Part shown: positions 23,960 through 32,348 of the stretch, one piece after another | Layout: each line of letters begins with the position of its first letter | How positions within the stretch are numbered: position 1 is the first letter of the stretch | NCBI RefSeq assembly: GCF_002754195.1 | Contig: NZ_PEEU01000001.1 | Location: forward strand, 6,014,001-6,078,000 | DNA from: Flavobacterium sp. 9 | Lineage (GTDB): Bacteria > Bacteroidota > Bacteroidia > Flavobacteriales > Flavobacteriaceae | Reading direction: 5' to 3' | Length of the DNA: 64,000 nt | Notes under the pieces: model-generated | The model's input: only the letters and a program-made list of their open reading frames with translations | Databases searched by the model: none | Told to the model about the DNA's origin: nothing | Translations under genes and position numbers: made by a program

Positions 23960-24811
23960 ATGACATTATTTAAAGATAAATATAAAATTGATTCTAAAAG
24001 ATTGAAAAATTGGGATTACTCTAGTGAAGGAATGTACTTTGTTACATTAGTGACTAAAAACAGAAAATCTATTTTTGGATTAATCGAAGAAGATAAAATG
24101 ATTCTGAATGAGAACGGACAAATAATCGAAATGGAGCTTTTAAAATCAATAAAAATTCGTAAAAATTGGTTTTTCCATAATTGGATTGTTATGCCAAATC
24201 ATATTCATGTATTGATTGAAATAATGGAACCAAGATTAGAAGGTCTACAGATTGCCAGTATGCAGAATGTAGACATTCAGAATACCCGCACGCATATTGT
24301 AGAGGCGCACAGCAGTGCGTCTCCGTCCAGTATATCGACAAAGATTGGGTCAAATATTGCCGAGACGCACTGCTGTGCGCCTCTACGTGGTAATTGGGAC
24401 GGAATTGAAAATGGGCACAAAAATCAATTAGACACAGAAATCGTAGAGGCGCACAGCAATGCGTCTCCGTCCAGTATATCGACAAAGATTGGGTCAAACA
24501 TTGCCGAGACGCACTGCTGTGCGCCTCTACGTGATAATTGGGACGGAATTGATAACGAGAAGATGAATCGTAAATATGAAAACGAGAACCAAAATTCATT
24601 AACTACAACATTATCACGTAAACCAAATTCAATATCTTCATTTGTTGCCTTATTTAAATCGGTAAAAACCAAACAAATTAATGGAATCGAATCTATATGG
24701 CAAACCAATTATCACGACCATATTGTTCGTAATTACAAATCATTTGAAATTATTTATAATTATATAAAAACCAACCCAAGATTGTGGGAAATGGATTCTA
24801 TGAAACTTTAA
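23960..24811 (+). CDS. REP-associated tyrosine transposase (RAYT) with internal REP insertions
   Basis: IS200-type Y1 transposase of the HUH superfamily, which cleaves single-stranded REP hairpins in other species. The HUH pair is in 'WIVMPNHIHVLIEI' (His81, His83). The expected C-terminal part is 'KPNSISSFVALFKSVKTKQI', then 'SIWQTNYHDHIVRN', with Tyr251 the likely catalytic tyrosine, and 'YIKTNPRLW'. At 283 aa it is roughly 100 residues longer than usual. The excess (about 92-215) is two copies of a 48-codon unit starting 'IVEAHS', encoded by DNA that forms GTAG-headed REP pairs (24299-24386, 24443-24530). The frame is intact through both. The M1 peptidase gene starts 6 bp downstream. Confidence 0.9.
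   Translation: MTLFKDKYKIDSKRLKNWDYSSEGMYFVTLVTKNRKSIFGLIEEDKMILNENGQIIEMELLKSIKIRKNWFFHNWIVMPNHIHVLIEIMEPRLEGLQIASMQNVDIQNTRTHIVEAHSSASPSSISTKIGSNIAETHCCAPLRGNWDGIENGHKNQLDTEIVEAHSNASPSSISTKIGSNIAETHCCAPLRDNWDGIDNEKMNRKYENENQNSLTTTLSRKPNSISSFVALFKSVKTKQINGIESIWQTNYHDHIVRNYKSFEIIYNYIKTNPRLWEMDSMKL
24299..24386. repeat. REP pair (BIME-like) inside the RAYT coding sequence, copy 1
   Basis: Two 25-nt arms (24299-24323 and 24362-24386) are perfect inverted copies separated by 38 nt. Each arm starts GTAG and folds on its own: GAGGCGCAC, AGCA loop, GTGCGTCTC. A GTAG foot plus a short imperfect hairpin is the defining form of REP units recognised by RAYTs. Confidence 0.9.
24443..24530. repeat. REP pair (BIME-like) inside the RAYT coding sequence, copy 2
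   Basis: Same structure as copy 1, exactly 144 bp downstream, so the duplication keeps the reading frame. The left arm (24443-24467) has one change (gcagtgcg to gcaatgcg) and the right arm (24506-24530) is identical. About 110 bp are shared between the two units. Confidence 0.9.
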
Positions 24812-24817
24812 TCGTCA

Positions 24818-26893
24818 ATGAAATATATTCTTCTATTTTTTACCACTTTCATTTTTGCACAACAAACTCAATTTGTCGATTTCAAATCGGTTAATAGCCA
24901 ATTGAAATTAGATGTATCAGGCAAAACAATCGCCGGTTCAGTAGAATATCAGTTTGATGTTTTGAAACCAATTGACACGATTAAAATTGATGCCAAAAAC
25001 ATGGAATTTACGAAAATCCGAATCAATCAAAAAGAGGTCAATTTTGTAAATACAGGCAAAGAATTAAAGCTTATTGATAATTTTCAGAAGGGAAAAAATA
25101 CTTTGACTTTTGATTATTGGGCAAAGCCAAAACAAGCGCTGTATTTTATTGATATGGAAAATTCAGAAGTTCAAATTTGGACACAAGGACAAGGAAGATA
25201 TACGAGTAATTGGTTTCCGAGTTTTGATGATGTCAACGAAAAACTGATTTTTAATTTCGGAATTACTTTCAATAAAGACTATCAGGTAATCTCAAACGGA
25301 ACTTTAAAAGAAAAAACGACAAATAGCGATTTAACGCAATGGCAATACGGAATGGAAGAACCAATGAGTTCTTATCTGGCAATGATTGCGATTGGGAAAT
25401 ATGATAAAAAAGAACTGAAAGCAAAGTCAAAAGTTCCGTTGGAATATTATTTAGAAAATAAAGATGTTAGTCGTTTTGAATCAACATATCGTTATTCAAA
25501 ACGAATTTTTGATTTTCTGGAGAAAGAAATAGGAGTAAAATATCCATGGGAAATTTATAGAGAAATTCCGGTTCGTGATTTTCTGTATGCAGGTATGGAG
25601 AATACAACATCAACACTTTTCGCCACACGTTATGTGGTAGATTCAATAGGTTTTGAAGATCGCAATTATACAAATGTAGATGCGCATGAATTGGCACATC
25701 ATTGGTTTGGGGATTTAATTACCGCTGAAAGTAGTACACATCACTGGCTTCAGGAAGGTTTTGCAACTTATTATGCTTTGCTTGCTGAACGTGATATTTA
25801 TGGAGAAGACTATTTTTATTCGAAATTATATGATTCTGCACAACAAATAAAATTCGCTTCCAGAACAGATTCTGTTCCGGTTTTGAATGCCAAAGCAAGT
25901 TCTCTGACTTTTTACGAAAAGGGAGCTTGGGCATTATTCGTTTTACATGAAGCAATTGGCGATAAAGCATTCAAAAAAGTGATAAAAAGTTACTTGAAAA
26001 AGTATTCTTATCAAACCGTAAATACGCAAAATTTCTTTGACGAAATAAAGAAAGTATCTGATTTTGATTTAGACAAATTTCAAAAAACATGGTTAGAATC
26101 TCCAGCTTTTGATACTCCAACAGCAAATGCTTTATTGAGTAAAAACAAAGCGATTCAAACACGTTTAGAAGTTGATAAATTAAAGAAAACGCCTTTGGCT
26201 GAAAAAGAAGTTTTTCTGAAGAAAACTTTAGAATCAGATGTTTTTCAAGGCGTGAAACAAACAATTGTTGATCAATTAGCAAATGAAAAATACGAAGCTA
26301 AAAAAGATCTTTTATTAACAGCTTTAAAAACAAATAATGTGCAAGTCCGTCAAGATGTTGCAAGTACTTTGACTAAAATTCCGGAAGATTTTAGATTAGA
26401 ATATGAAACCTTGCTTGACGATAAATCATACCAAACTCAGGAAATTGCTTTGTTTTGGTTATGGAAAAACTTTCCGAATCATCGTTCAGAATATCTTGAC
26501 AAATCAAAAAACTGGACAGGTTTTAACGACAATAATCTTCGTACAATGTGGCTTTCATTAGCTTTATCGACACAAAATTATAGTAGTAATCCAGAAGAGT
26601 TAATTAGCGAATTGATTTCTTTTTCTTCAACAAAATATGAAGCTACAACGAGACAAAATGCACTTGAAAAACTCATTTCCTTCAAAATTATTAATGATCA
26701 GGTTTTGACTAATTTAGTATCGGCAACAACGCATCATATGTGGCAGTTTTCTAAGTTTGGAAGAGATACAATTCGCTTTTTATTAAAAAATTCAGAGATG
26801 CGTGTTTCATTTGAAAGAATTTTGCCTAATTTGACCCCTGATGAACAATTCCAATTGGATCGTTTGTTGAAAGAGAAAGTAGTGGAGAAATAG
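24818..26893 (+). CDS. M1 family metallopeptidase (aminopeptidase)
   Basis: The 691-aa protein has a short signal peptide ('YILLFFTTFIFAQQ'), so it acts outside the cytoplasm. The exopeptidase motif is 'YAGMEN' (residues 258-262). The zinc site is His290-Glu-Leu-Ala-His294 in 'DAHELAHHWFGDL', with the third ligand Glu313 in 'WLQEGFATYY'. Domains follow the M1 plan: N-terminal beta domain, thermolysin-like catalytic domain, C-terminal helical repeats (from about 430). It removes N-terminal residues from peptides. It begins 6 bp after the transposase stop and may depend on readthrough from it. A heptamer repeat array follows. Confidence 0.95.
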   Translation: MKYILLFFTTFIFAQQTQFVDFKSVNSQLKLDVSGKTIAGSVEYQFDVLKPIDTIKIDAKNMEFTKIRINQKEVNFVNTGKELKLIDNFQKGKNTLTFDYWAKPKQALYFIDMENSEVQIWTQGQGRYTSNWFPSFDDVNEKLIFNFGITFNKDYQVISNGTLKEKTTNSDLTQWQYGMEEPMSSYLAMIAIGKYDKKELKAKSKVPLEYYLENKDVSRFESTYRYSKRIFDFLEKEIGVKYPWEIYREIPVRDFLYAGMENTTSTLFATRYVVDSIGFEDRNYTNVDAHELAHHWFGDLITAESSTHHWLQEGFATYYALLAERDIYGEDYFYSKLYDSAQQIKFASRTDSVPVLNAKASSLTFYEKGAWALFVLHEAIGDKAFKKVIKSYLKKYSYQTVNTQNFFDEIKKVSDFDLDKFQKTWLESPAFDTPTANALLSKNKAIQTRLEVDKLKKTPLAEKEVFLKKTLESDVFQGVKQTIVDQLANEKYEAKKDLLLTALKTNNVQVRQDVASTLTKIPEDFRLEYETLLDDKSYQTQEIALFWLWKNFPNHRSEYLDKSKNWTGFNDNNLRTMWLSLALSTQNYSSNPEELISELISFSSTKYEATTRQNALEKLISFKIINDQVLTNLVSATTHHMWQFSKFGRDTIRFLLKNSEMRVSFERILPNLTPDEQFQLDRLLKEKVVEK

Positions 26894-26894
26894 A

Positions 26895-27018
26895 GAATAA
26901 AGAATAAAGAATAAAGAATATAGAATATAGAATATAGAATAAAGAGAATAGAAGCAAGAAGCAAGAGTAAGGATTTAAACGAATAAGAAGTCTTTGCTCT
27001 TTATTCTTTATTCTATTT
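26895..27018. repeat. Heptamer tandem array with inverted counterpart
   Basis: Seven perfect-phase 7-bp units at 26895-26943: gaataaa three times, gaatata three times, gaataaa once. The right side (about 26998-27018, ctctttattctttattcta) is the reverse complement of the left words, giving a long AT-rich hairpin between co-oriented genes. Confidence 0.85.
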
Positions 27019-27058
27019 TCTTAAAAAGTTTCCAAAAACAAATACCTACAATATATTT

Positions 27059-27958
27059 ATGAGAGCATTGGTTATTTCTGGTGGAGGAAGTAAAGGCGCA
27101 TTTGCTGGTGGTGTGGCGCAATATCTAATTGAAGAAAAAAATCACGAATATGATTTGTTCATTGGCACTTCTACCGGAAGTTTGCTGATTCCGCATTTGG
27201 CGTTGGGACATATCAAGAAAATCCATTCCGTTTATACCAATGTTACAATGGGAAGTATCTTTAATATTTGTCCATTTGTGGTTAAAAATAAGGATGGAGT
27301 CGATATTGTAACTATAAATCACTTCAATGTTTTACGTCAGTTTTTTAAGGGAAAGCGAACTTTTGGAGAGAGTAAAGGATTAAAGAGATATATTCAGAAT
27401 AACTTCAGTCTTTCGGATTTTAATAAATTAAAGAAACTGAATAATGATGTAATAATCACCGTAACCAATTTTACCAAAAACGAATCAGAATATAAATCTA
27501 TAAAGGATTGTAGTTATGAAGAGTTTTGTGATTGGTCCTGGATCTCTAGTAATTATGTTCCGTTTATGAGTTTGGTGGAGAGAAATAATTCTGAATATGG
27601 CGATGGCGGATTTTCGAGTTTGGTTCCTATTCGTGAAGCTATTAATCGCGGCGCAACAGAAATTGATGTAATTATTCTGGAAACAGAAGTAAATATGGAT
27701 AAAACCGTTATTGGTAAAAATCCATTTTCGCTAATGATCGATTTGTTTAGAATTGCGTTAGATCAGGTTGAAAAACATGATATTGCTATAGGAAAACTTA
27801 TGGCAACCAATAAGAATGTGAAACTTAACTTATATTATACGCCAACAAAATTGACTAATAATGCGCTTATTTTTAATAAGGAAGTAATGAAAGTTTGGTG
27901 GGAACAAGGATATGAATATGCTCAGAATAAGTCTGAAATTATGAGTGATAACAGGTAA
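27059..27958 (+). CDS. Patatin-like phospholipase
   Basis: The 299-aa protein has the patatin glycine-rich oxyanion loop 'SGGGSKGAF' (residues 7-15). The nucleophile elbow is 'GTSTG' with Ser38, and the catalytic Asp182 sits in 'YGDGGFSSLVP', completing a Ser-Asp dyad. It probably hydrolyses lipid acyl esters. No signal peptide is evident, so a cytoplasmic or inner-leaflet site is likely. Length is normal for short bacterial patatins. It is flanked by word-based inverted repeats on both sides; the downstream one is a probable bidirectional terminator with the gene at 28058. Confidence 0.92.
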   Translation: MRALVISGGGSKGAFAGGVAQYLIEEKNHEYDLFIGTSTGSLLIPHLALGHIKKIHSVYTNVTMGSIFNICPFVVKNKDGVDIVTINHFNVLRQFFKGKRTFGESKGLKRYIQNNFSLSDFNKLKKLNNDVIITVTNFTKNESEYKSIKDCSYEEFCDWSWISSNYVPFMSLVERNNSEYGDGGFSSLVPIREAINRGATEIDVIILETEVNMDKTVIGKNPFSLMIDLFRIALDQVEKHDIAIGKLMATNKNVKLNLYYTPTKLTNNALIFNKEVMKVWWEQGYEYAQNKSEIMSDNR

Positions 27959-27970
27959 TTTAAGAATGTT

Positions 27971-28037
27971 GATTTTAGATTTTAGATTGATGGGAACCTA
28001 AATGTTGTTCTTAATAAAAAATCTAAAATCTAAAATC
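27971..28037. repeat. Heptamer-word inverted repeat, probable bidirectional terminator
   Basis: A perfect 18-bp inverted repeat, gattttagattttagatt (27971-27988) against 28020-28037, lies between convergent stop codons. The same gatttta word builds the repeat at 15179-15252. Confidence 0.75.
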
Positions 28038-28057
28038 TGAATTCTAAAATTAAAATC

Positions 28058-28579
28058 TTACCAAAGTTCGGCTACTTCATTTTTAATATATGCCAAAGCA
28101 GCATTACTTGGAGATTGTTTCTCTAGTAAATCATTCAAAATCTTTTCGCGCAATTTGTCTGCACTCTCAACACGATCGCTCATGGCAGCTTTACGAATGA
28201 TTTGTATTGTTGAGTTTTTTGCTGTTGTAATAATCGTCCAACATTCATCAGACATATAAATTTGTTGTGTCAGATTGTGCTCAAATTCTTGTTCGATTTG
28301 ATCGATTACAAAGTTCTCATAATCGTGTTTTTCGTTAGAAATTGGAGCAATTCTGATCAATAATTTCGTAAGGTTGATACGCTCTAAATACAAAGTCATA
28401 CGCTCGTAAGCCTGCAAACGTATTGGTAACGATTGTTTTTGATATTCTCTGTTTAATAAAAAATTACGTTTTTTATCATTGTTTTTAATGTGCAGTTCAA
28501 AAAAACTATAAGCCACAAATCCGGTAACGATGGCTGGTAAAGTGTAACTGGCTAATTCTATAATTCTATTAAAATCCAT
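28058..28579 (-). CDS. Hypothetical membrane-anchored protein, 173 aa
   Basis: One N-terminal transmembrane helix (residues 8-27, 'LASYTLPAIVTGFVAYSFFE') precedes a basic linker and a long helical cytoplasmic domain ('SLPIRLQAYERMTLYLERINLTKLLIRI'). 'HNLTQQIYMSDECWTIITTAKNSTIQIIRKA' lies in the second half. I recall similar short proteins in Flavobacteria labelled only as uncharacterised families, so no function is assigned. It is monocistronic, with a convergent hairpin shared with the patatin gene downstream. Confidence 0.75.
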   Translation of the reverse strand: MDFNRIIELASYTLPAIVTGFVAYSFFELHIKNNDKKRNFLLNREYQKQSLPIRLQAYERMTLYLERINLTKLLIRIAPISNEKHDYENFVIDQIEQEFEHNLTQQIYMSDECWTIITTAKNSTIQIIRKAAMSDRVESADKLREKILNDLLEKQSPSNAALAYIKNEVAELW

Positions 28580-28703
28580 TTGGTTTAATTTTTCAACAAA
28601 AATATACTTTTTGAGGAGAAATCCGCTTTAAATTTATTGTAATAAACAAAATGGAAGTTTACTTTTGTTTCCTTCTTCTAAAACCTACTGAAACACAACA
28701 TTA

Positions 28704-29471
28704 ATGGATTCATACATTATACTTTTTCTTTGTTTAGCAGCTTTTGCAGCTGGATTTATTGATGCAATTGTAGGCGGCGGCGGATTGATTCAAACTCCAA
28801 TGGGATTGATTTTATTACCTAATTTACCGGTTTCGACTGTTATTGGAACGCTGAAATTACCGGCTTTTAGCGGAACCGCTTTTGCAGCTTTTCAATATTT
28901 GAAAAAAGTAGTCATTCAATGGAAGTTGCTTTTGATAATGATGTGTTTAGCAGTTCCCTCGGCATTTTTAGGCTCTACTATATTAACAATGGTAAGCAAT
29001 GATTTTATGAAACCGCTTTTATTGGTCGTTTTATCATTGTTGTTTATTTATACGTATGCAAAGAAAAATTTTGGACAGCATGAAGCCAAAGATCATTCGG
29101 CAACTACTCAAATTTTATACGCGGTTGTTATCAGTGTAATTGTGGGTTTCTATGACGGATTTATTGGTCCGGGAACGGGAAGTTTTTTTGTAGTTGCTTT
29201 TATCGCACTTTTAGGCTTTGACTTTTTACACGCTTCTGCAAATGCTAAAATGGTAAATCTGGCAACCAATTTTGGCTCGATTTGTTTATTTATGATTAAA
29301 GGAAAAATCATTTGGTCAATCGCAATTCCTATGGCAATCAGCAATGGACTTGGCGGATGGCTTGGAGCCAAACTGGCAATTAATAAAGGAAATGGTTTTA
29401 TTCGGATTTTCTTTCTGATTGTTGTAATTGGTACTTTGATACGATTTGCTTACGACGTATTTTTTAAATAA
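28704..29471 (+). CDS. TSUP family transporter (TauE/SafE)
   Basis: The 255-aa inner-membrane protein has seven or eight helices and the two-fold family pattern: 'FAAGFIDAIVGGGGLIQTP' in the first half and 'VIVGFYDGFIGPGTGSFFVV' in the second. These are the repeated TauE motifs. Members move sulfite, sulfoacetate or other small anions; the substrate cannot be inferred here. It is a single gene, with a dense repeat and RNA-element region downstream. Confidence 0.93.
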   Translation: MDSYIILFLCLAAFAAGFIDAIVGGGGLIQTPMGLILLPNLPVSTVIGTLKLPAFSGTAFAAFQYLKKVVIQWKLLLIMMCLAVPSAFLGSTILTMVSNDFMKPLLLVVLSLLFIYTYAKKNFGQHEAKDHSATTQILYAVVISVIVGFYDGFIGPGTGSFFVVAFIALLGFDFLHASANAKMVNLATNFGSICLFMIKGKIIWSIAIPMAISNGLGGWLGAKLAINKGNGFIRIFFLIVVIGTLIRFAYDVFFK

Positions 29472-29599
29472 AAAGGTTCTGAGGTACTAAGATTCTAAGT
29501 TGCTAAGTTTTTTAGTTAATTATTAAGGATTATGGTGTAAATCTATTATTCTAAAACAAAAACTTAGAACCTTAGCCACTTAGAGCCTCAGTACCTTTA
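29472..29599. repeat. Octamer-word inverted repeat after the TSUP gene
   Basis: Left arm in phase at 29479-29510: ctgaggta, ctaagatt, ctaagttg, ctaagttt. Right arm at 29561-29599: aacttaga, accttagc, cacttaga, gcctcagt, accttta. The arms are imperfect reverse complements over about 40 bp, starting 1 bp after the TSUP stop codon. Confidence 0.85.
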
Positions 29600-29624
29600 T
29601 AAAAAAGAAACGGATTGTTTGTTT

Positions 29625-29689
29625 ATAGCCCCGATAGAGGCGGTATCCTCGCAGTGAAACGGAGAGATATAGCCGAAAGCGGGAACTAT
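29625..29689 (+). ncRNA. Structured intergenic element resembling the Flavo-1 RNA motif, copy 2
   Basis: The element runs from atagccccgatagagg through ggtatcct and agatatagccgaaa to gcgggaactat. The closing stem pairs ATAG with CTAT and CCCG with CGGG. Compared with the copy at 19323-19427 the outer pairs differ but remain complementary. Its position between two word repeats suggests an RNA element or a mobile structured repeat. Family name from memory. Confidence 0.5.
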
Positions 29690-29725
29690 GTTTGTTGAAA
29701 AAGCCTAATGTTCTGCTTCAAAAAA

Positions 29726-29765
29726 AGCTTAGAAACTTATAATCTCAGAAACTTAGTAACTTAAA
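29726..29765. repeat. Octamer-word repeat upstream of the helicase gene
   Basis: Five words in phase: agcttaga, aacttata, atctcaga, aacttagt, aacttaaa. Same word family as 29561-29599. Confidence 0.75.
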
Positions 29766-29797
29766 AAAAGGTAGTAGCTTATTCAACCATTAATTCT

Positions 29798-29805
29798 TAT
29801 TTTTG
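29798..29805 (+). promoter_or_regulatory. -7 element directly before the UvrD-like helicase start
   Basis: TATTTTTG ends 6 bp before the ATG at 29812, so transcription would start at or beside the start codon, giving a leaderless or nearly leaderless mRNA. No TTG box is seen. Confidence 0.4.
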
Positions 29806-29811
29806 CATAAT

Positions 29812-32163
29812 ATGGAGAAAAATTTCATGCAAAAGTACATTGATCAACTCAATGAAGCGCAACGACAACCCGTGCTGAAAAAAGACGGGCCAATGATTAT
29901 TATTGCTGGTGCAGGTTCGGGAAAAACCCGTGTTTTAACTATTAGAATTGCTTATTTGATGGCGCAAGGAATTGACGCTTTCAATATTTTATCGCTTACG
30001 TTTACGAACAAAGCTGCTCGTGAAATGAAGCACAGGATTTCGGATATTGTGGGTGCATCTGAGGCAAAAAATCTTTGGATGGGAACTTTTCACTCGATTT
30101 TTGCACGTATTCTTCGTGCGGAATCGGAGCATTTGGGATATCCATCCAATTTTACCATTTATGATTCTCAGGATTCGGCGAGACTGATTTCTTCTATTAT
30201 TAAGGAGATGCAGTTGGATCGTGATATTTATAAACCAAAACAGATTTTAGGTCGTATATCTAATTATAAAAACAGTTTAATTACGGTAAAAGCGTATTTC
30301 AATAATCCTGAATTGGTAGAGGCCGATGCAATGGCTAAAAGACCACGTTTAGGAGAAATTTATCAGCAATATGTAGAGCGTTGTTTTAAAGCAGGCGCGA
30401 TGGATTTTGATGATTTGTTATTGAAAACCAATGAATTATTGACTCGTTTTCCTGAGGTTTTGGCAAAATATCAGAATCGTTTCAGATATATTCTGGTTGA
30501 TGAGTACCAGGATACGAATCACTCTCAGTATTTGATTGTTAGGGCTTTGTCTGATAAGTTTCAAAATATTTGTGTTGTTGGTGATGATGCGCAGAGTATT
30601 TATGCTTTCCGTGGAGCAAATATTAATAACATTCTGAATTTCCAGAAGGATTATGAAGGCGTAATTATGTTTCGTTTAGAGCAAAATTATCGTTCAACAA
30701 GAAATATTGTTGAAGCGGCAAATACGGTGATGGAGCACAATAAAACAAAACTTGATAAAGTTGTTTGGACTGCAAATGATTTTGGACAAAAAATCAAAGT
30801 ACACCGCAGTTTAACGGATGCCGAAGAAGGACGTTTTGTTGCAAGTACGATTTTTGAACAAAAAATGCAGAATCAATTGCATAATGGTTCGTTTGCGATT
30901 TTGTACCGTACCAATGCACAATCTCGTGCAATGGAGGATGCGTTGAGAAAACGTGATATTCCTTATCGAATTTATGGAGGTTTGTCATTCTATCAACGTA
31001 AAGAGATCAAAGACGTTTTGTGTTATTTACGTTTGGTAATTAATCCAAAAGATGAGGAAGCGTTGGTTCGTGTAATCAATTATCCGGCACGTGGAATTGG
31101 TGATACTACTGTTGAAAAACTTACGATTGCTGCCAATCACTACAAACGTTCGATTTGGGAAGTGATGGTGAATATTGATAAAATTGACTTGAAATTAAAC
31201 GCTGGAACGAAGAATAAAATCAATGATTTTGTTACGATGATTCAGAGTTTTCAAGTAATTGATCAAAATCAGGATGCTTTTTATATTACAGATTATGTAG
31301 CTAAAAAAACCGGTCTTGTTCAGGAATTGAAGAAAGATGCAACGCCGGAAGGAATGGCGAAGATTCAGAATATCGAAGAGCTTTTGAATGGTTTAAAAGA
31401 TTTTACTGAAGGACAAAAAGAAATTGATGGCGCAAGAGGAGCTTTGTCTGAATTTATGGAAGATGTGGCGCTTGCAACTGATTTAGATAAAGATACATCT
31501 GATGAAGATCGTGTGGCTTTGATGACGATTCACTTGGCAAAAGGACTTGAATTTCCGCACGTTTTTGTGGTAGGAATGGAGGAAGATTTGTTTCCGAGTG
31601 CGATGAGTATGAGTACCAGAAGTGAATTAGAAGAAGAACGTCGATTATTTTACGTAGCTTTAACTCGTGCAGAACATCAGGCATATTTGACTTACGCACA
31701 ATCGCGTTATCGTTGGGGGAAATTGACAGATAGTGAACCGTCACGTTTTATTGAAGAAATCGACGGACAATATCTGGAATATCTTACTCCTGCGGAAACT
31801 AATTATAGATACAAATCGCCAATTGATGGTGACATTTTTGGAGATATTGATAAATCTAAATTGCGTTTAGCAAAACCAATTGGTTCAACGCCACCAAAAC
31901 ATGTTACGGATAATCATCCAAAACCGGATTTGAATATTCGTAAACTAAAACCTGTTACAGGAACTAATCCAAATAGTGCTGCGCCAAATTTATTCGACAA
32001 TAAATTGACGATTGGAAATGTTGTAATGCATGAACGTTTTGGAAAAGGTGAAGTTGTAAATCTGGAAGGTGTTGGAGCGGATAAAAAAGCCGAAATAAAA
32101 TTTGAAGTGGGAGGTCTTAAAAAATTGTTACTTCGTTTTGCTAAATTGGATGTTGTTGGTTAA
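29812..32163 (+). CDS. ATP-dependent DNA helicase, UvrD/PcrA type
   Basis: The 783-aa SF1A 3'-5' helicase acts in repair and replication restart. Motifs in order: Q motif 'LNEAQRQPV', Walker A 'IIAGAGSGKTRVLT' (about residues 29-42), Ia 'LTFTNKAAREM', II 'ILVDEYQDTNHSQY', III 'VVGDDAQSIYAFRGA', IV 'LEQNYRSTRNI', V 'VALMTIHLAKGLEFPHVFV' and VI 'RRLFYVALTRAE'. The C-terminal 'VMHERFGKGEVVNLEG' is the Tudor-like PcrA tail. A TTG three codons upstream is less likely as the start than the ATG. Specific identity as PcrA is probable. Confidence 0.95.
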   Translation: MEKNFMQKYIDQLNEAQRQPVLKKDGPMIIIAGAGSGKTRVLTIRIAYLMAQGIDAFNILSLTFTNKAAREMKHRISDIVGASEAKNLWMGTFHSIFARILRAESEHLGYPSNFTIYDSQDSARLISSIIKEMQLDRDIYKPKQILGRISNYKNSLITVKAYFNNPELVEADAMAKRPRLGEIYQQYVERCFKAGAMDFDDLLLKTNELLTRFPEVLAKYQNRFRYILVDEYQDTNHSQYLIVRALSDKFQNICVVGDDAQSIYAFRGANINNILNFQKDYEGVIMFRLEQNYRSTRNIVEAANTVMEHNKTKLDKVVWTANDFGQKIKVHRSLTDAEEGRFVASTIFEQKMQNQLHNGSFAILYRTNAQSRAMEDALRKRDIPYRIYGGLSFYQRKEIKDVLCYLRLVINPKDEEALVRVINYPARGIGDTTVEKLTIAANHYKRSIWEVMVNIDKIDLKLNAGTKNKINDFVTMIQSFQVIDQNQDAFYITDYVAKKTGLVQELKKDATPEGMAKIQNIEELLNGLKDFTEGQKEIDGARGALSEFMEDVALATDLDKDTSDEDRVALMTIHLAKGLEFPHVFVVGMEEDLFPSAMSMSTRSELEEERRLFYVALTRAEHQAYLTYAQSRYRWGKLTDSEPSRFIEEIDGQYLEYLTPAETNYRYKSPIDGDIFGDIDKSKLRLAKPIGSTPPKHVTDNHPKPDLNIRKLKPVTGTNPNSAAPNLFDNKLTIGNVVMHERFGKGEVVNLEGVGADKKAEIKFEVGGLKKLLLRFAKLDVVG

Positions 32164-32345
32164 GAAGAAAGAATATAGAAGAAAGAGGATAGAAAATAGA
32201 TTTTTGAAAAAAGTTGTTTTTTTATTACTGGATTTGATTTTCTTGCTTGGCAATTTCTCGTGACTTTTGTTATTATTTGTTTTAAAAACTTTAAAAGAAT
32301 TAAAGATTAGTCTTTATTCTATAATCTAATTTCTTTATTCTAAAA
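32164..32345. repeat. Heptamer-word repeat with inverted counterpart
   Basis: The left side (about 32164-32200) repeats agaagaaagaatat and agaagaaagaggat then agaaaatag, a 14-bp (2 x 7) period. The right side (about 32305-32342, tctttattctataatc then tttctttattct) is roughly its reverse complement. The 180 bp between the helicase and the next gene hold nothing else recognisable. Confidence 0.6.
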
Positions 32346-32348
32346 AAA

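Noticed and set aside
24189..24599. Long antisense reading frame across the REP pairs (136 codons)
   Set aside because: It is open because the palindromes translate alike on both strands. It has no start context and no family features, while the plus strand is a clear RAYT.
26895..26943. Origin iterons
   Set aside because: The 7-bp units are simple AT words without DnaA boxes or a replication gene nearby, and similar arrays occur in many gaps.
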